From Propionivibrio sp. (GTDB taxonomy: Bacteria; Pseudomonadota; Gammaproteobacteria; Burkholderiales; Rhodocyclaceae), in contig JAGNOM010000212.1 of the NCBI GenBank assembly GCA_017990155.1, positions 1-5,582 on the forward strand: DNA of 5,582 nucleotides. The letters run 5' to 3'. This document shows, in pieces, positions 1-5,582 of the stretch. The translations under genes were made by a program, and so were the position numbers. The number at the start of each line of letters is the position of its first letter. Position 1 is the stretch's first letter. Under the pieces are notes generated by a model. That model was not told where the DNA came from, did not search any database, and saw only the letters and a program-made list of their open reading frames with translations.

Positions 1-2903
1 TCCAGCAGGGCGTGCAGCAGAATGCCGAAACGCTCCGCAGCGCCGGGCGGCACGCGCCGCTCCCCAACTTCGGGCAAGGGCACGGATGCAGGAAATTGCT
101 GCCGCATCGTCTGCGCTTGTGCGAGCGGTGCGCGTTCGGTCATTGGCAGTTCGTCGCCAAACGCCGATAGAGATTCATCGCCACCCAGTTTCTTGAGGGC
201 CGCCTCAAGCAAGCGATACGGCGTTCCGTCCTTGGCCTTGGCGTTCTCGATGCCGCTGGCGATGAAGACCTGACGCGCACGGGTGATGGCGACGTACAGG
301 AGGTTCAATTCCTCGCGTTTCGCCGCGGCCGCCTCGGCCTCGAACATCGGCTGCCGCGCCGCACCGCGATCTTCCTTGCGCCCGAAGAATGAAAAGTGGC
401 TGGGCGCGGCGTCGGCCGGCGGCCAGTCGACGATCACGTCCCACGACTCGCCGCCGCGCGGCACGTCGTTGGCGCCGAGCAACCAGACGATCGGCGCCTC
501 CAGCCCCTTGGCGCCGTGGATCGTGAGAATGCGCACGCGGCCGGCATCGGCGTTGTGCGCGGCGATCTCGCCCTCGTCGGGCGCGTCGTTGGCGTCTGCG
601 TCGCGTAACTCGCGCAATTCGTCGATGAAACGCGGCAGGCTCGGGTAACGCCCGCCATCAATGTCGAGCGCCAGCAGCAGGAGCGCGCGCAGGTTGGCTT
701 CGACGCTGGCCGAAGCCGCTTCGGGCACAGCCATGCGATAGCGCGCGAGCACTTCACCCTGATGAAAAATGCGGTCGAGCAAATCGTGCGCCGGCAGGCG
801 GTCGGCAGCGGGTAGCCAGTCGCCCAGCAAATGCGCCGCCCTTGCCAGTTTCGGAGATGCGTTCCCGTCATGCACCAAGGCATTCAGTCGCTGCCACCAT
901 GACGCCTCGGAACGATGCGCCAGCTCGATCAGCTCCTCGTCGCTGCAGGCGAAGATCGGCGAACGCAGCGTCTGCGCCAGTTTCAGATCGTCGAGCGGCG
1001 TCACGAAGAACTCAAGCAATGCGACCACGTCACGCACTTCGAGCGCCGACAGCAGGCCGCCGCGCGAACCGGCATCGAACGGAATCCCCGCCGCCGCCAG
1101 CGCGCGCTCGTAGCCGGCCAGATGCGTGCGCGAACGAACGAGCAGCATGAAATCGCCATAACGCGCCGGACGCTGGACGCTCCGCCCATCGGCGCCGCGC
1201 TCGTCGATCTGCCAGGCCGGCCAATCCAACCCTACGATTTCACAGATCTTCGCGGCCAGCGCCTCGGCTTCCATGCGCCGGCGCAAGTCTTCCGGCTCGA
1301 CGTCGGCTTCGAGCAAGGGATTGCGCAAGTCCGTGCGCGCTGGCGGTTCGTCCTCTTCGTTTTTCCCGAACAGCGGCAGCAGCTCGACGCGGCCCGGAAG
1401 CGCGCCAGCAAACGAGCTTTGCTCGCGGAACGGCATGAACTCCGGCACGCCGAGGAACAAGGCATTGACCACATCGATGATCGGCCGGGCGTTGCGGCGC
1501 GTGGCGTCCTGTTCGCAGCGAATGGCGCCGAACTCGCGCTCAAGGAATTCCGCAGCCACCGAGAACAGCCTCGGCTCGGCGCGGCGGAAGCGGTAGATCG
1601 ACTGCTTCGGATCGCCGACGAGGAAGACGACCGGCCGCGAGGCATCCGAGTAGGCGTCGAGCCAGGCGAGCAGAATCTGCCACTGCAGCGGATTGGTGTC
1701 CTGGAACTCGTCGAGCAGCACATGGCTGTAGCGCGCATCCAGACGGGCTTGCAGGAAAGCCGCCGTCTGCTCGTCGCGCAAGAGCTTGAGCACATTCCAT
1801 TCGGCATCGACAAAATCGATCTGCCGCCGCGCCTGCTTGAACGCCTCAACGTGCGCGAAAAACGCCGAAAACACGGCGCAGGCGTCCCGATTGAAGGCGA
1901 GGATGCGCTCGGCGGTCTGGCGTTCAAGGCACTCGATCAGTCGCCCACCAAGCTGCGCGTGCAGATCGAGAAAGCGCAGCGCGCCATCCGGGGTGAAGCG
2001 CTTGTCGAGCGTCTTGCCCGGCTTCTTCGAGCGCAACGTGTTTTCCTTGGTCAGAAGTACCGAACGCAAGCCATCGAAGCAGAGCCCTGGATCGTCTTCC
2101 GCCAGCGCCGCGCGCAGGTTCGCCGCCGCATCCTGATCGCCCTTGAGTTCGCTCTTCTCGAGGAAGCCGAGGTAGGCGTGAAAATCGAGCGACCATTGCG
2201 CGCTAAAGAACTCGGTCAGCGCCTCGCCGGGTTCGCCGGCGTTGAGCTGATCGCGCAAGGTGTCGATCACTCTCGTCGCCGCATCGCCGCCCTCATCGGC
2301 GAACGCCAGCCATTCGCTGCGCCGGTCAAGCGCGCGCCGGATCAGTCGCCGGGTCGAATCGAGCCCGATGTCGCCGAGCAGTCGGACAAAGGCCAGCGTG
2401 ACCGCACCGTCCGGCGTCTTCTGCAAATCTGCGGCGAAGGCTTGCCACAACTCGTCGAACAAACGCGAATCGGACTCGACGAGCGTCGCGCCGGCCAGAT
2501 TGGCCGACAGCGGCGCGGCATCGACGAGTTGCAGGAACCAGCCATGAAAGGTATTGACTGCCAAACCCGGCTGAGCGGCCAGAACGCGTTCATACAGTCC
2601 GCGCGCCGAACGCACCAGCGCGTCATCGGCGACCACACCGCGCTCGGCGAGGAAACCCGACACCTGCGTCTCGTCGCCGGTCGCAAGAAAATGCAACCAG
2701 TCGACCACCCGCTCCTCGATCTCGCGCGCCGCCTTGCGCGTGAAGGTGATCGCCAGGATCTCGCCGGGCGCCACACCACCGAGCAGGAGGCGGACGATGC
2801 GCGACGCGAGCAGCCAGGTTTTGCCGCTGCCGGCGCAGGCTTCAACGACGACGCTGCGCGATGGATCGAGGGCACGCAGGATAAGCGATGACGAATCGGA
2901 CAT
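1..2903 (-). CDS. addA: AddA-type UvrD/RecB-family ATP-dependent helicase-nuclease subunit, 3' end cut by the window edge
   Basis: Motor subunit of the AddAB helicase-nuclease, which unwinds and resects double-strand breaks in the cytoplasm to prepare 3' ends for RecA. The frame is open from the ATG at 2903 to the left edge, 967 codons with no stop. Superfamily 1 motifs appear in order: Walker A CAGSGKT (residues 23-29), motif Ia TFTRKAA (53-59), TFHGWF (118-123), Walker B LLDEFQDTN (396-404, D398/E399), motif III GDPKQSIYRFR (430-440), RRN near 464, motif V TIHGAKGLE (794-802) and motif VI YVAITRAR (870-877, R875). The last residues, ERFGILLHALL, look like the start of the C-terminal RecB-like nuclease domain, which must lie outside the window. 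A length of 967 plus roughly 200 residues fits AddA. An in-frame stop at 2958-2960 limits the start; the 2903 ATG puts Walker A at the usual distance but has no clear Shine-Dalgarno sequence. RexA or a RecB-like protein is possible, but the AddB neighbour favours AddA. Confidence 0.93.
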   Translation of the reverse strand, partial: MSDSSSLILRALDPSRSVVVEACAGSGKTWLLASRIVRLLLGGVAPGEILAITFTRKAAREIEERVVDWLHFLATGDETQVSGFLAERGVVADDALVRSARGLYERVLAAQPGLAVNTFHGWFLQLVDAAPLSANLAGATLVESDSRLFDELWQAFAADLQKTPDGAVTLAFVRLLGDIGLDSTRRLIRRALDRRSEWLAFADEGGDAATRVIDTLRDQLNAGEPGEALTEFFSAQWSLDFHAYLGFLEKSELKGDQDAAANLRAALAEDDPGLCFDGLRSVLLTKENTLRSKKPGKTLDKRFTPDGALRFLDLHAQLGGRLIECLERQTAERILAFNRDACAVFSAFFAHVEAFKQARRQIDFVDAEWNVLKLLRDEQTAAFLQARLDARYSHVLLDEFQDTNPLQWQILLAWLDAYSDASRPVVFLVGDPKQSIYRFRRAEPRLFSVAAEFLEREFGAIRCEQDATRRNARPIIDVVNALFLGVPEFMPFREQSSFAGALPGRVELLPLFGKNEEDEPPARTDLRNPLLEADVEPEDLRRRMEAEALAAKICEIVGLDWPAWQIDERGADGRSVQRPARYGDFMLLVRSRTHLAGYERALAAAGIPFDAGSRGGLLSALEVRDVVALLEFFVTPLDDLKLAQTLRSPIFACSDEELIELAHRSEASWWQRLNALVHDGNASPKLARAAHLLGDWLPAADRLPAHDLLDRIFHQGEVLARYRMAVPEAASASVEANLRALLLLALDIDGGRYPSLPRFIDELRELRDADANDAPDEGEIAAHNADAGRVRILTIHGAKGLEAPIVWLLGANDVPRGGESWDVIVDWPPADAAPSHFSFFGRKEDRGAARQPMFEAEAAAAKREELNLLYVAITRARQVFIASGIENAKAKDGTPYRLLEAALKKLGGDESLSAFGDELPMTERAPLAQAQTMRQQFPASVPLPEVGERRVPPGAAERFGILLHALL

Positions 2904-3012
2904 GGATGACGGTCTGCTCAAGCTAGTTGCGATTGAAGATGAGAAGGTGCCCGCCGCTCAGAAACGACACGACAAGGCACGATAGCCGGCACCAACCAAG
3001 GCAAGGCTCGAC

Positions 3013-3030
3013 GCCCGGCAGGCACCGGGC
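3013..3030. repeat. GC-rich inverted repeat (possible hairpin)
   Basis: GCCCGG at 3013-3018 and CCGGGC at 3025-3030 are perfect 6-base inverted arms around a 6-base spacer. On the plus strand it is followed by ATCTTAT, on the minus strand by no T run, so it is not a clear terminator in either direction. If addA is transcribed from further upstream, the hairpin would fall in its leader, about 110 bases before the start codon. Function unknown. Confidence 0.35.
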
Positions 3031-3057
3031 ATCTTATCCCCGACGTCGCCAGCTCGC

Positions 3058-3069
3058 GACAGCGCTGTC
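3058..3069. promoter_or_regulatory. perfect 12-bp palindrome, candidate activator (enhancer) site
   Basis: GACAGCGCTGTC is its own reverse complement. Its centre lies about 155 bp upstream of the transcription start predicted from the sigma-54 promoter at 3193-3208, within the range where sigma-54 enhancer-binding proteins usually bind. The heptamer GCGACAG at its left edge (3056-3062) recurs at 3122-3128, 66 bp downstream, next to the smaller palindrome CGACAGTCG (3123-3131). Assignment as an activator site is inference from symmetry and position only; 12-bp palindromes also arise by chance in GC-rich DNA. Confidence 0.35.
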
Positions 3070-3192
3070 CGGCTTCCTGCCTGCATTTTGCCGACTATCA
3101 CGCTCTTCGCGTCGCCGCCAGGCGACAGTCGAGCGCACCGACGACGTCCGCAACCGCGCCCAAGCCACTGATAATACAGCGAAAAAAAGATC

Positions 3193-3208
3193 TGGCACGG
3201 CACATGCT
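3193..3208 (+). promoter_or_regulatory. sigma-54 (RpoN) -24/-12 promoter of the EF-hand gene
   Basis: The sequence TGGCACGGCACATGCT matches the RpoN consensus TGGCACG-N4-TTGCW at every defined position except one (A for the first T of TTGC). The invariant GG (3194-3195) and GC (3206-3207) are separated by exactly 10 bases, as RNA polymerase-sigma-54 requires. Predicted transcription starts near 3219, giving a leader of about 61 bases before the ATG at 3280. Orientation and distance both fit the EF-hand gene. Such promoters are silent without an AAA+ enhancer-binding activator, so expression should depend on a specific signal. No competing sigma-70 promoter with both boxes is evident; GATAAT at 3170-3175 lacks a -35 partner. 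Confidence 0.72.
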
Positions 3209-3231
3209 ATTGGCAAAACCGGAGACCGCCC

Positions 3232-3249
3232 ACGCATTCCGGGATGCGT
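3232..3249 (+). repeat. 18-bp near-palindrome in the EF-hand leader
   Basis: ACGCATTCC (3232-3240) is followed directly by GGGATGCGT (3241-3249), complementary except for one position that could form a G-U pair in RNA. The outer six bases, ACGCAT/ATGCGT, pair perfectly. It lies about 13-31 bases into the predicted transcript and 20 bases before the Shine-Dalgarno site. It could be a hairpin in the leader or a binding site for a dimeric regulator downstream of the start site. It contains an in-frame ATG (3244) that is the less likely start of the gene. Confidence 0.4.
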
Positions 3250-3268
3250 ATCCGAAAATGTCATCATT

Positions 3269-3272
3269 GGAG
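3269..3272 (+). promoter_or_regulatory. ribosome-binding site that fixes the EF-hand gene start
   Basis: GGAG followed by a 7-base spacer to the ATG at 3280 is a good Shine-Dalgarno arrangement. The earlier in-frame ATG at 3244 has no comparable site and lies inside the leader palindrome, so 3280 is preferred; it also gives a normal-length signal peptide. Confidence 0.75.
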
Positions 3273-3279
3273 ATTTCGT

Positions 3280-3573
3280 ATGCCAAAAGAAAACAAACTG
3301 CAGTTCTCTCTCCCCTTAATCCGCTCAATATCGGCCATCCTGCTTGTCGCATCGGCGTTCTATTTCGCCGCTCCCGGCGCCAAGGCAAGCAGCGCAACAG
3401 CCGCCCACTTCAACAGCTTCGCCGAGTTCGACACGGATCTGGACGGCTACATCGACAGCGATGAGGCCGGCAGACTCCCAGACTTGCAGGCCGCTTTCGA
3501 CCTGGTCGACCGGGATGGGGACGGCCGGCTCTCGCCGCTCGAATACGCCAAGGCCGTCTCCGTCGTGCCATAG
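3280..3573 (+). CDS. small exported protein with two EF-hand calcium-binding loops
   Basis: A 97-residue protein. Residues 1-36 form a signal peptide: a polar start with K3, K6 and R15, a hydrophobic core (about 16-31) and an AKA cleavage motif (34-36) before SS. The mature protein, about 61 residues, is one EF-hand pair. Loop 1 is DTDLDGYIDSDE (51-62), loop 2 is DRDGDGRLSPLE (77-88); both carry D at positions 1, 3 and 5, G at 6, a hydrophobic at 8 and E at 12, so both should bind calcium. Short helices flank the loops, and the protein ends soon after (SVVP) with no membrane anchor, lipobox or PEP-CTERM tail. It probably acts in the periplasm or outside the cell; its partner is unknown. It lies opposite to and between addB and addA, ends 38 bases from the addB stop, and has its own sigma-54 promoter. 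The first third, with its leader, looks richer in A and T than its neighbours. Confidence 0.9.
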   Translation: MPKENKLQFSLPLIRSISAILLVASAFYFAAPGAKASSATAAHFNSFAEFDTDLDGYIDSDEAGRLPDLQAAFDLVDRDGDGRLSPLEYAKAVSVVP

Positions 3574-3611
3574 CGCGTTCGGCGCAAAAAGCGACCATCC
3601 GCGCTCGGCGC
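3574..3611. repeat. imperfect 12-bp direct repeat filling the gap between convergent genes
   Basis: CGCGTTCGGCGC (3574-3585) and CGCGCTCGGCGC (3600-3611) match at 11 of 12 positions. Each copy, with its flanking base, can form a 4-bp GCGC/GCGC mini-hairpin. They occupy both ends of the 38-base space between the EF-hand stop and the addB stop. Simple GC-rich sequence could produce this by chance. Confidence 0.3.
3586..3605 (-). terminator. weak terminator-like element after addB
   Basis: Read on the minus strand just after the addB stop, AGCG (3605-3602) and CGCT (3593-3590) can pair around an 8-base loop, followed by a short T run (to 3586). A 4-bp stem with five Ts is weak for intrinsic termination, so this is only a candidate. 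If it works, addA would need its own promoter. Confidence 0.2.
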
Positions 3612-5582
3612 TCAGACGAAGGCCTTGCGGCACAGACCGCTCATCTCGCACCATCGGCAGACGCCATCAACGCCGTGTGCGGGAAGCGGCGCGCCGTCGC
3701 GCATCGCGCCAAACGCCTGCCCCAGTCGCCGCCCCTGCGCCTCTGCGGCAGCGGCCAACGCACCTTCCGCGTCCCCGCTCGCGACCGTCGCCACGCTTTC
3801 GTCGTCAAGCGCCACATACGCCGCCTGCGCCGCGTGGCCGTGCATCAGCGCGTAGGCTGGAAGCTGGACGTCGTCCTTCAGTCGATCACGAATGACCTTG
3901 GCCGACTGCGTCTTGTAATCGAATAGCGCGGCGCCGACTTCGTCATCGACGTTACGGTCGATGCGGTCGATACGCCCGTAAAGCTCGATGCTGGCGCCAC
4001 CCGGCAAAGGCACCGCCCGGCTCACACGCTCCTCGGACGCGGCCCAGCGCCAACCTCCGGCTTCCTGCGCACGCTGCCAATCGAGATAGGCCAGCAGACG
4101 CTTCTCCCAGCGCAGACGCCAGCCCACCGCCAGAAAATTCTCTTCGACCGCCGGCGCAAAAACTTCGGCAACGCAGGATTGCAGCGCCGCCAGCGCATCG
4201 TCTTCCGCCAACGCCGAAATCAGCGGATGACGCTCGTGAAAGCGTTCGAGTACGCGATGCACCAGCGCGCCGTAATCGGCCTTGCCCATTTCCTCGCTCA
4301 CTTCGTCCATTTCTCCGAGGCCAAGGACATGGCGCGCAAAGAAACGATATGGACAAGCGACCAGGCTGGCGTAGCCGCTCACCGAGACGCGCAGCGGAAT
4401 CAGCTCGAGCGGCGCGACCGGCGATGCCATCTTCGTCGGCGTCGGTGCGGTCGCTGCATCCGCGTCGGACTCGGGACGCGCCGCGAGCGGCCGGCGATGC
4501 AGATCGTCGCCCCAGGCCAGTTGATGCAGCGTCGACAGCAGTGAAAGTTCGGGCGCGAGCAGATTGGCTTCGCCATTCTGGGTTGACTGCCAGGTCACCG
4601 CGATACGCGGCACGGTCGCCAGGAGCAGTTCGAGATCGCGGCGCAACTCGCGCTCGCCATCCTCGCGCGTTCGCAAACCCAACTCGCGCCGTACCGACTG
4701 ATTGAAGAATTCGCCGTTCGCGGCCGGCGCGAGCTGCCGCGCGTCGCCGCCAATCAGCAACGCCGCCTCGAAACGTCTCAGGCACACCGCGTTGAGCGGG
4801 GTAATGACAATCGGGCTGCTGATACTGCCATCGCGGAAACTGGCCGCCTCAAACTCGCGGTTGAGCCAATCACGCCAGGCATTGAAGGAAAACACGGCGG
4901 CATTGCCCTCCAGTTCCCGACGCCGCGTTTCAAGTAGATCGAGCAAAGCCCTGCCGGCCACGTCGTCAGCAAGCGGTTCGAGCGCGCCAAGCACCTCCAG
5001 CGCCTTGTGCAGCCGATTGATCCAGCGCGCCAAAGGCGCAGGCTTCGAACGCAACAAGGTCGTCGCTGCTTCAACGCGATCGAGCAGGTCGAGCCCCAGG
5101 GATTTCACGTCTCCGACGTCCGCCTCGAGCAGGCTGCGCCGGATGCGCGGCAATCCCGCCTTGACCGATGCTTCGCGAATCGCTGTTTCAAGCGCGTACA
5201 CGGCCGCCTTGCGCTCGCTCTCGTCGATATCCGAGAAGAGATACGGGGATTTGCACAGATCGAGCAAGTCCCGAAAGTAGGCGTTACCGGCAGCCGTTTC
5301 GATCAGCGCGTCGACTGCCGCCGCGGCGCGCGAGGTGGACAGCAGCCAGCCGGTTTCGTCGCTGACCAGCACGCCTTCGCGCTCAAGCAGTGCGCGCACA
5401 CGCCGTGCCGTCAGACGATCCTGCGCGATCAGGGCGATGCGCCGCAGGCCCATGTTCAGCCATTCGCCGATCTGCGCCACGGCAGCCTGCGCCTCGGGTT
5501 CGCGGCCGGGAGTCGGGACCAGTTGCAGCCTTGGCGAGTCCGATTCGGTCAGCGGACTCGAAGAGTACTTCTGAGCCAGCGC
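3612..5582 (-). CDS. addB: AddB-type subunit with Fe-S PD-(D/E)XK nuclease domain, 5' end cut by the window edge
   Basis: C-terminal 656 residues of the second AddAB subunit, counting from the right edge as 1; the frame is open through the edge, so the start lies outside. An internal GTG at 5480 is not a likely start because coding continues upstream. The first about 390 residues are an inactivated-helicase-like region, including IGGDARQLAP and a GEFFNQSVRRELGL stretch typical of AddB. The nuclease domain begins near residue 400. It carries H442 (GALVHRVLE), D539 in GRIDRID, D555/K557 in FDYKTQ, and Q573/Y577 in QLPAYA, so all RecB-like catalytic residues are present. C410 (ACPYRF) with C642, C645 and C651 (CRWCEMSGLC) gives the four-cysteine iron-sulfur cluster of AddB and Cas4 nucleases. 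It would cut one strand while AddA cuts the other. It lies upstream of addA on the same strand, but with an unusual 708-base separation. Confidence 0.92.
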   Translation of the reverse strand, partial: ALAQKYSSSPLTESDSPRLQLVPTPGREPEAQAAVAQIGEWLNMGLRRIALIAQDRLTARRVRALLEREGVLVSDETGWLLSTSRAAAAVDALIETAAGNAYFRDLLDLCKSPYLFSDIDESERKAAVYALETAIREASVKAGLPRIRRSLLEADVGDVKSLGLDLLDRVEAATTLLRSKPAPLARWINRLHKALEVLGALEPLADDVAGRALLDLLETRRRELEGNAAVFSFNAWRDWLNREFEAASFRDGSISSPIVITPLNAVCLRRFEAALLIGGDARQLAPAANGEFFNQSVRRELGLRTREDGERELRRDLELLLATVPRIAVTWQSTQNGEANLLAPELSLLSTLHQLAWGDDLHRRPLAARPESDADAATAPTPTKMASPVAPLELIPLRVSVSGYASLVACPYRFFARHVLGLGEMDEVSEEMGKADYGALVHRVLERFHERHPLISALAEDDALAALQSCVAEVFAPAVEENFLAVGWRLRWEKRLLAYLDWQRAQEAGGWRWAASEERVSRAVPLPGGASIELYGRIDRIDRNVDDEVGAALFDYKTQSAKVIRDRLKDDVQLPAYALMHGHAAQAAYVALDDESVATVASGDAEGALAAAAEAQGRRLGQAFGAMRDGAPLPAHGVDGVCRWCEMSGLCRKAFV

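Larger units (their letters stand above)
2904..3192. other. non-coding gap upstream of addA and of the EF-hand promoter
   Basis: This stretch between the addA start codon and the sigma-54 promoter contains no convincing gene. Several open frames cross it on both strands, but none has a good ribosome-binding site, a recognisable motif or a plausible composition. It holds a GC-rich hairpin (3013-3030), a perfect 12-bp palindrome (3058-3069), a short palindrome CGACAGTCG (3123-3131), a weak IHF-like match (3096-3108) and an A-rich run (3181-3189). A minus-strand TATTAT (3171-3176) could be a -10 box for addA, but it has no matching -35 and would give a leader of about 260 bases. I could not identify a credible addA promoter, so whether addA is read through from addB or separately expressed is open. 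Confidence 0.6.

Noticed and set aside
915..2891. 658-residue open frame on the plus strand
   Set aside because: It is exactly antisense to the addA helicase, which has every expected motif. The Arg/Glu/Gln-rich translation has no recognisable domain and is the usual shadow of GC-biased codons.
3170..3175. GATAAT as a sigma-70 -10 box
   Set aside because: No -35 element at 16-18 bp upstream, and a much stronger sigma-54 match lies just downstream.
3034..3267. 77- and 81-residue minus-strand open frames in the gap
   Set aside because: No ribosome-binding sites, no domain or signal-peptide pattern, and they cover the control region of the opposite gene.
3244..3279. Upstream ATG of the EF-hand gene as the true start
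   Set aside because: It sits inside the leader palindrome without a good Shine-Dalgarno site and adds a 12-residue basic extension; the ATG at 3280 has GGAG at correct spacing and a standard signal peptide.
2927..3319. 130-residue plus-strand open frame across the intergenic region
   Set aside because: No ribosome-binding site or motif; it runs across the sigma-54 promoter, leader and start of the EF-hand gene.
3344..3895. 183-residue plus-strand open frame overlapping the EF-hand gene and the addB 3' end
   Set aside because: Overlaps two well-supported genes in other frames, is Arg/Ser/Pro-rich and has no motif.
3952..4785. 277-residue minus-strand open frame
   Set aside because: Lies wholly inside addB in another frame, over the nuclease domain whose catalytic and cysteine motifs are intact in the addB frame; composition is Arg/Ala/Gly-rich shadow.
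1..5582. Defence island, CRISPR-Cas or mobile element, suggested by the helicase plus Cas4-like nuclease
   Set aside because: The nuclease and helicase fit AddB and AddA along their whole visible length; no repeat arrays, transposase, integrase or terminal repeats are seen.

Overview
The window reads as chromosomal DNA of a GC-rich proteobacterium. The two large proteins resemble the AddA/AddB pair of betaproteobacteria (Rhodocyclales-like relatives are my best guess). That placement rests on protein style (for example a TFHGWF motif in the helicase), base composition and a sigma-54 promoter, not on a marker gene.

Layout. Most of the window is minus-strand. From right to left in the direction of transcription: (i) positions 5582-3612, the C-terminal 656 residues of an AddB-type subunit, with an inactivated-helicase-like middle and an intact Fe-S PD-(D/E)XK nuclease domain; its N-terminus lies beyond the right edge. 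(ii) A 708-base gap, 3611-2904. (iii) Positions 2903-1, the first 967 residues of an AddA-type UvrD/RecB superfamily 1 helicase. All its helicase motifs are present, and it leaves the left edge just as its own C-terminal nuclease domain appears to begin. Together AddA and AddB would form the helicase-nuclease that resects double-strand DNA ends for RecA loading.

The unusual part is the gap. addB and addA are usually adjacent or overlapping. Here a small gene on the opposite strand (3280-3573) sits between them. It encodes a 97-residue exported protein with a signal peptide and two canonical EF-hand calcium-binding loops. It has its own control region: a near-consensus sigma-54 (RpoN) -24/-12 promoter at 3193-3208, a roughly 61-base leader containing an 18-bp near-palindrome, a good Shine-Dalgarno site, and a perfect 12-bp palindrome about 155 bp upstream of the predicted start site, where enhancer-binding activators usually bind. 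So a calcium-binding envelope or secreted protein under activator-dependent control appears to be embedded in a DNA-repair locus. I see no reason to link the two functionally; an insertion of an independent transcription unit is the simplest reading.

No tRNA, rRNA, CRISPR array, insertion sequence or attachment site was seen. Long open frames antisense to the two big genes, including one of 1977 bases at 915-2891 on the plus strand, are shadows of GC-rich codon use.
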